Of a stretch of 6,583 nucleotides of DNA, positions 5,713 through 6,583 are shown piece by piece. Position 1 is the first letter of the stretch, and each line of letters begins with the position of its first letter. The notes under the pieces are model-generated. The model did no database searches and was not told where the DNA came from. It worked only from the letters and a program-made list of their open reading frames with translations. This DNA is from Thermoanaerobaculales bacterium (lineage in GTDB: Bacteria > Acidobacteriota > Thermoanaerobaculia > Thermoanaerobaculales > Sulfomarinibacteraceae). The position numbers and the translations under genes are program-made. The stretch spans positions 1 through 6,583 of the forward strand of contig JALOKS010000151.1 in assembly GCA_025456385.1 (NCBI GenBank). The letters run 5' to 3'.

Positions 5713-6156
5713 GTGAGCCGGGTGTCCTGGGACCGCTACTTCATGAACCTGGCCGTGCAGGCGGCCACGCGGTCGACCTGTCCGCGCAAGAGCGTGGGCG
5801 CGGTGATCGTCCGCGACAAGACGGTGCTCTCCACGGGGTACAACGGGTCGATCCGCGGCGCTCCCCACTGCACGGAGGTCGGCTGCATGATGGAGAACAG
5901 CCACTGCATCCGCACTGTCCACGCCGAGGCCAACGCCATCGTCCAGGCGGCCCGCCACGGCACCCGCATCGAGGGCTCCCAGATCTATGTCACCGCCTCG
6001 CCGTGCTTCAGCTGCTTCAAGCTGATCGTCAATGCGGGAATCGGCGCCGTCTACTTCGGCGAGTTCTACCGCGACGAGGCGGTCCTCCGCTTCGCCGACG
6101 AGCTCGGAATCGCGCTGGTCCAGCTCGGCCTCGCCGATGAGCCGACCGACGGATGA
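5713..6156 (+). CDS. dCMP/cytidine deaminase family protein (ComEB-like dCMP deaminase)
   Basis: A 147-residue zinc deaminase. It opens with SWDRYFMNLAVQAATRSTCP, the usual start of dCMP deaminases. The catalytic motif is H70-A71-E72 in RTVHAEANAI, and the other zinc ligands are C98 and C101 in PCFSC. The segment GYNGSIRGAPHCTEVGCM with C53, C58, H64 and C65 is typical of the dCMP group and can hold a second zinc. Members turn dCMP into dUMP for thymidylate synthesis in the cytosol. The same fold occurs in ComEB. The GTG at 5713 is chosen because family homology begins there. The frame is open to an ATG at 5638, but the extra 25 residues are Pro/Ala-rich and would cover the likely promoter. 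The stop overlaps the start of trmB, so both are translated from one mRNA. Confidence 0.93.
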   Translation: MSRVSWDRYFMNLAVQAATRSTCPRKSVGAVIVRDKTVLSTGYNGSIRGAPHCTEVGCMMENSHCIRTVHAEANAIVQAARHGTRIEGSQIYVTASPCFSCFKLIVNAGIGAVYFGEFYRDEAVLRFADELGIALVQLGLADEPTDG

Positions 6157-6583
6157 TCGAGCTCGACCTCAACACCATCGCCATCCCGCTGGAGTGGGCC
6201 GAGATCTTCGGGCGCGAGGCGCCGACCGACGTCGAGATCGGCTCCGGCAAGGGCAAGTTCCTCTGTGAGCTCGCCGCTCGGCGGCCGGATCGCAACCTGC
6301 TCGCCGTCGAGCGCTCCCCGAAGTACCACCGCCTGTGCTGCGAGAGGGCGGCCCGCCGTGGGCTCGGGAACGTCCGAGTGCTGTGCACGACCGGTGAGGA
6401 CCTCCTCTTCCGCCTCCTGGCCGAGGACTCGGTGTCGGAGCTCTTCGTGCTCTTCCCGGACCCCTGGCCCAAGAAGCGCCACCACAAGCGCCGGCTGATC
6501 CGGGCCGAGGTCGTCGCGGCGATGGCACGGGTCCTCCGACCGGGCTCACGCCTGCTCGTGAAGTCGGACCACGCAGCGTACGC
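6153..6583 (+). CDS. trmB: tRNA (guanine-N7-)-methyltransferase, 3' truncated by window
   Basis: The first 143 codons of TrmB, cut by the window end. Residues 27-37 (VEIGSGKGKFL) form the SAM-binding motif I, AVERS (51-55) follows the second strand with its acidic residue, and FPDPWPKKRHHKRRLI (101-116) is the signature of the family that contacts tRNA. The complete enzyme in other bacteria has about 210-240 residues, so roughly a third is missing. TrmB methylates G46 in the variable loop of many tRNAs using S-adenosylmethionine. The ATG overlaps the deaminase stop (ATGA, 6153-6156). No good ribosome site is seen, which suggests coupled translation. The N-terminus is short and lacks the extension of E. 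coli TrmB, resembling the shorter bacterial forms. Confidence 0.95.
   Translation, partial: MIELDLNTIAIPLEWAEIFGREAPTDVEIGSGKGKFLCELAARRPDRNLLAVERSPKYHRLCCERAARRGLGNVRVLCTTGEDLLFRLLAEDSVSELFVLFPDPWPKKRHHKRRLIRAEVVAAMARVLRPGSRLLVKSDHAAY

Overview
This is a GC-rich bacterial chromosomal window holding seven protein-coding genes (two cut by the window edges) and one tRNA gene, with short intergenic gaps and no sign of phage, transposon, CRISPR or plasmid. The overall look (high GC, strong G/C third-position bias, an orphan GspG-like pilin, a bactofilin, a PerM/AI-2E-type permease) fits a free-living Gram-negative-type bacterium such as an Acidobacteriota or Myxococcota lineage. That assignment is inference only, because no rRNA or species-specific marker is present.

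Layout on the + strand, left part: the 3' end of a histidine-kinase-like protein with a badly degenerated ATP-binding domain (1-480). Next comes an M20 zinc peptidase related to glutamate carboxypeptidase/CPG2 (597-1751), then 24 bases later a thiolase (1776-2969), probably one transcription unit. A 204-base gap with one good inverted repeat separates the thiolase from the convergent minus-strand gene 3174-3638, a type IV pilin-like, GspG-type pseudopilin.

Middle: the pilin has a textbook sigma-54 -24/-12 promoter directly upstream (3652-3667, minus strand). Its predicted start site lies only about 3 bases from the ATG. Divergent from it is a sigma-70-type promoter driving a complete tRNA-Gly(CCC) (3745-3820), followed without a visible terminator by a bactofilin gene (3856-4335).

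Right part: an AI-2E/PerM family permease on the minus strand (4433-5614) is convergent with the bactofilin. It is divergent from a dCMP deaminase (5713-6156), whose stop overlaps the start of trmB, encoding tRNA (guanine-N7)-methyltransferase (6153 to the window end).

The genes are mostly housekeeping or single-purpose and do not form one obvious pathway. The most interesting signal is regulatory: three genes (peptidase, pilin, deaminase) have promoter-like elements so close to their start codons that nearly leaderless mRNAs are predicted, while the thiolase, bactofilin and permease have clear Shine-Dalgarno sequences. I see no convincing new multi-gene system here.
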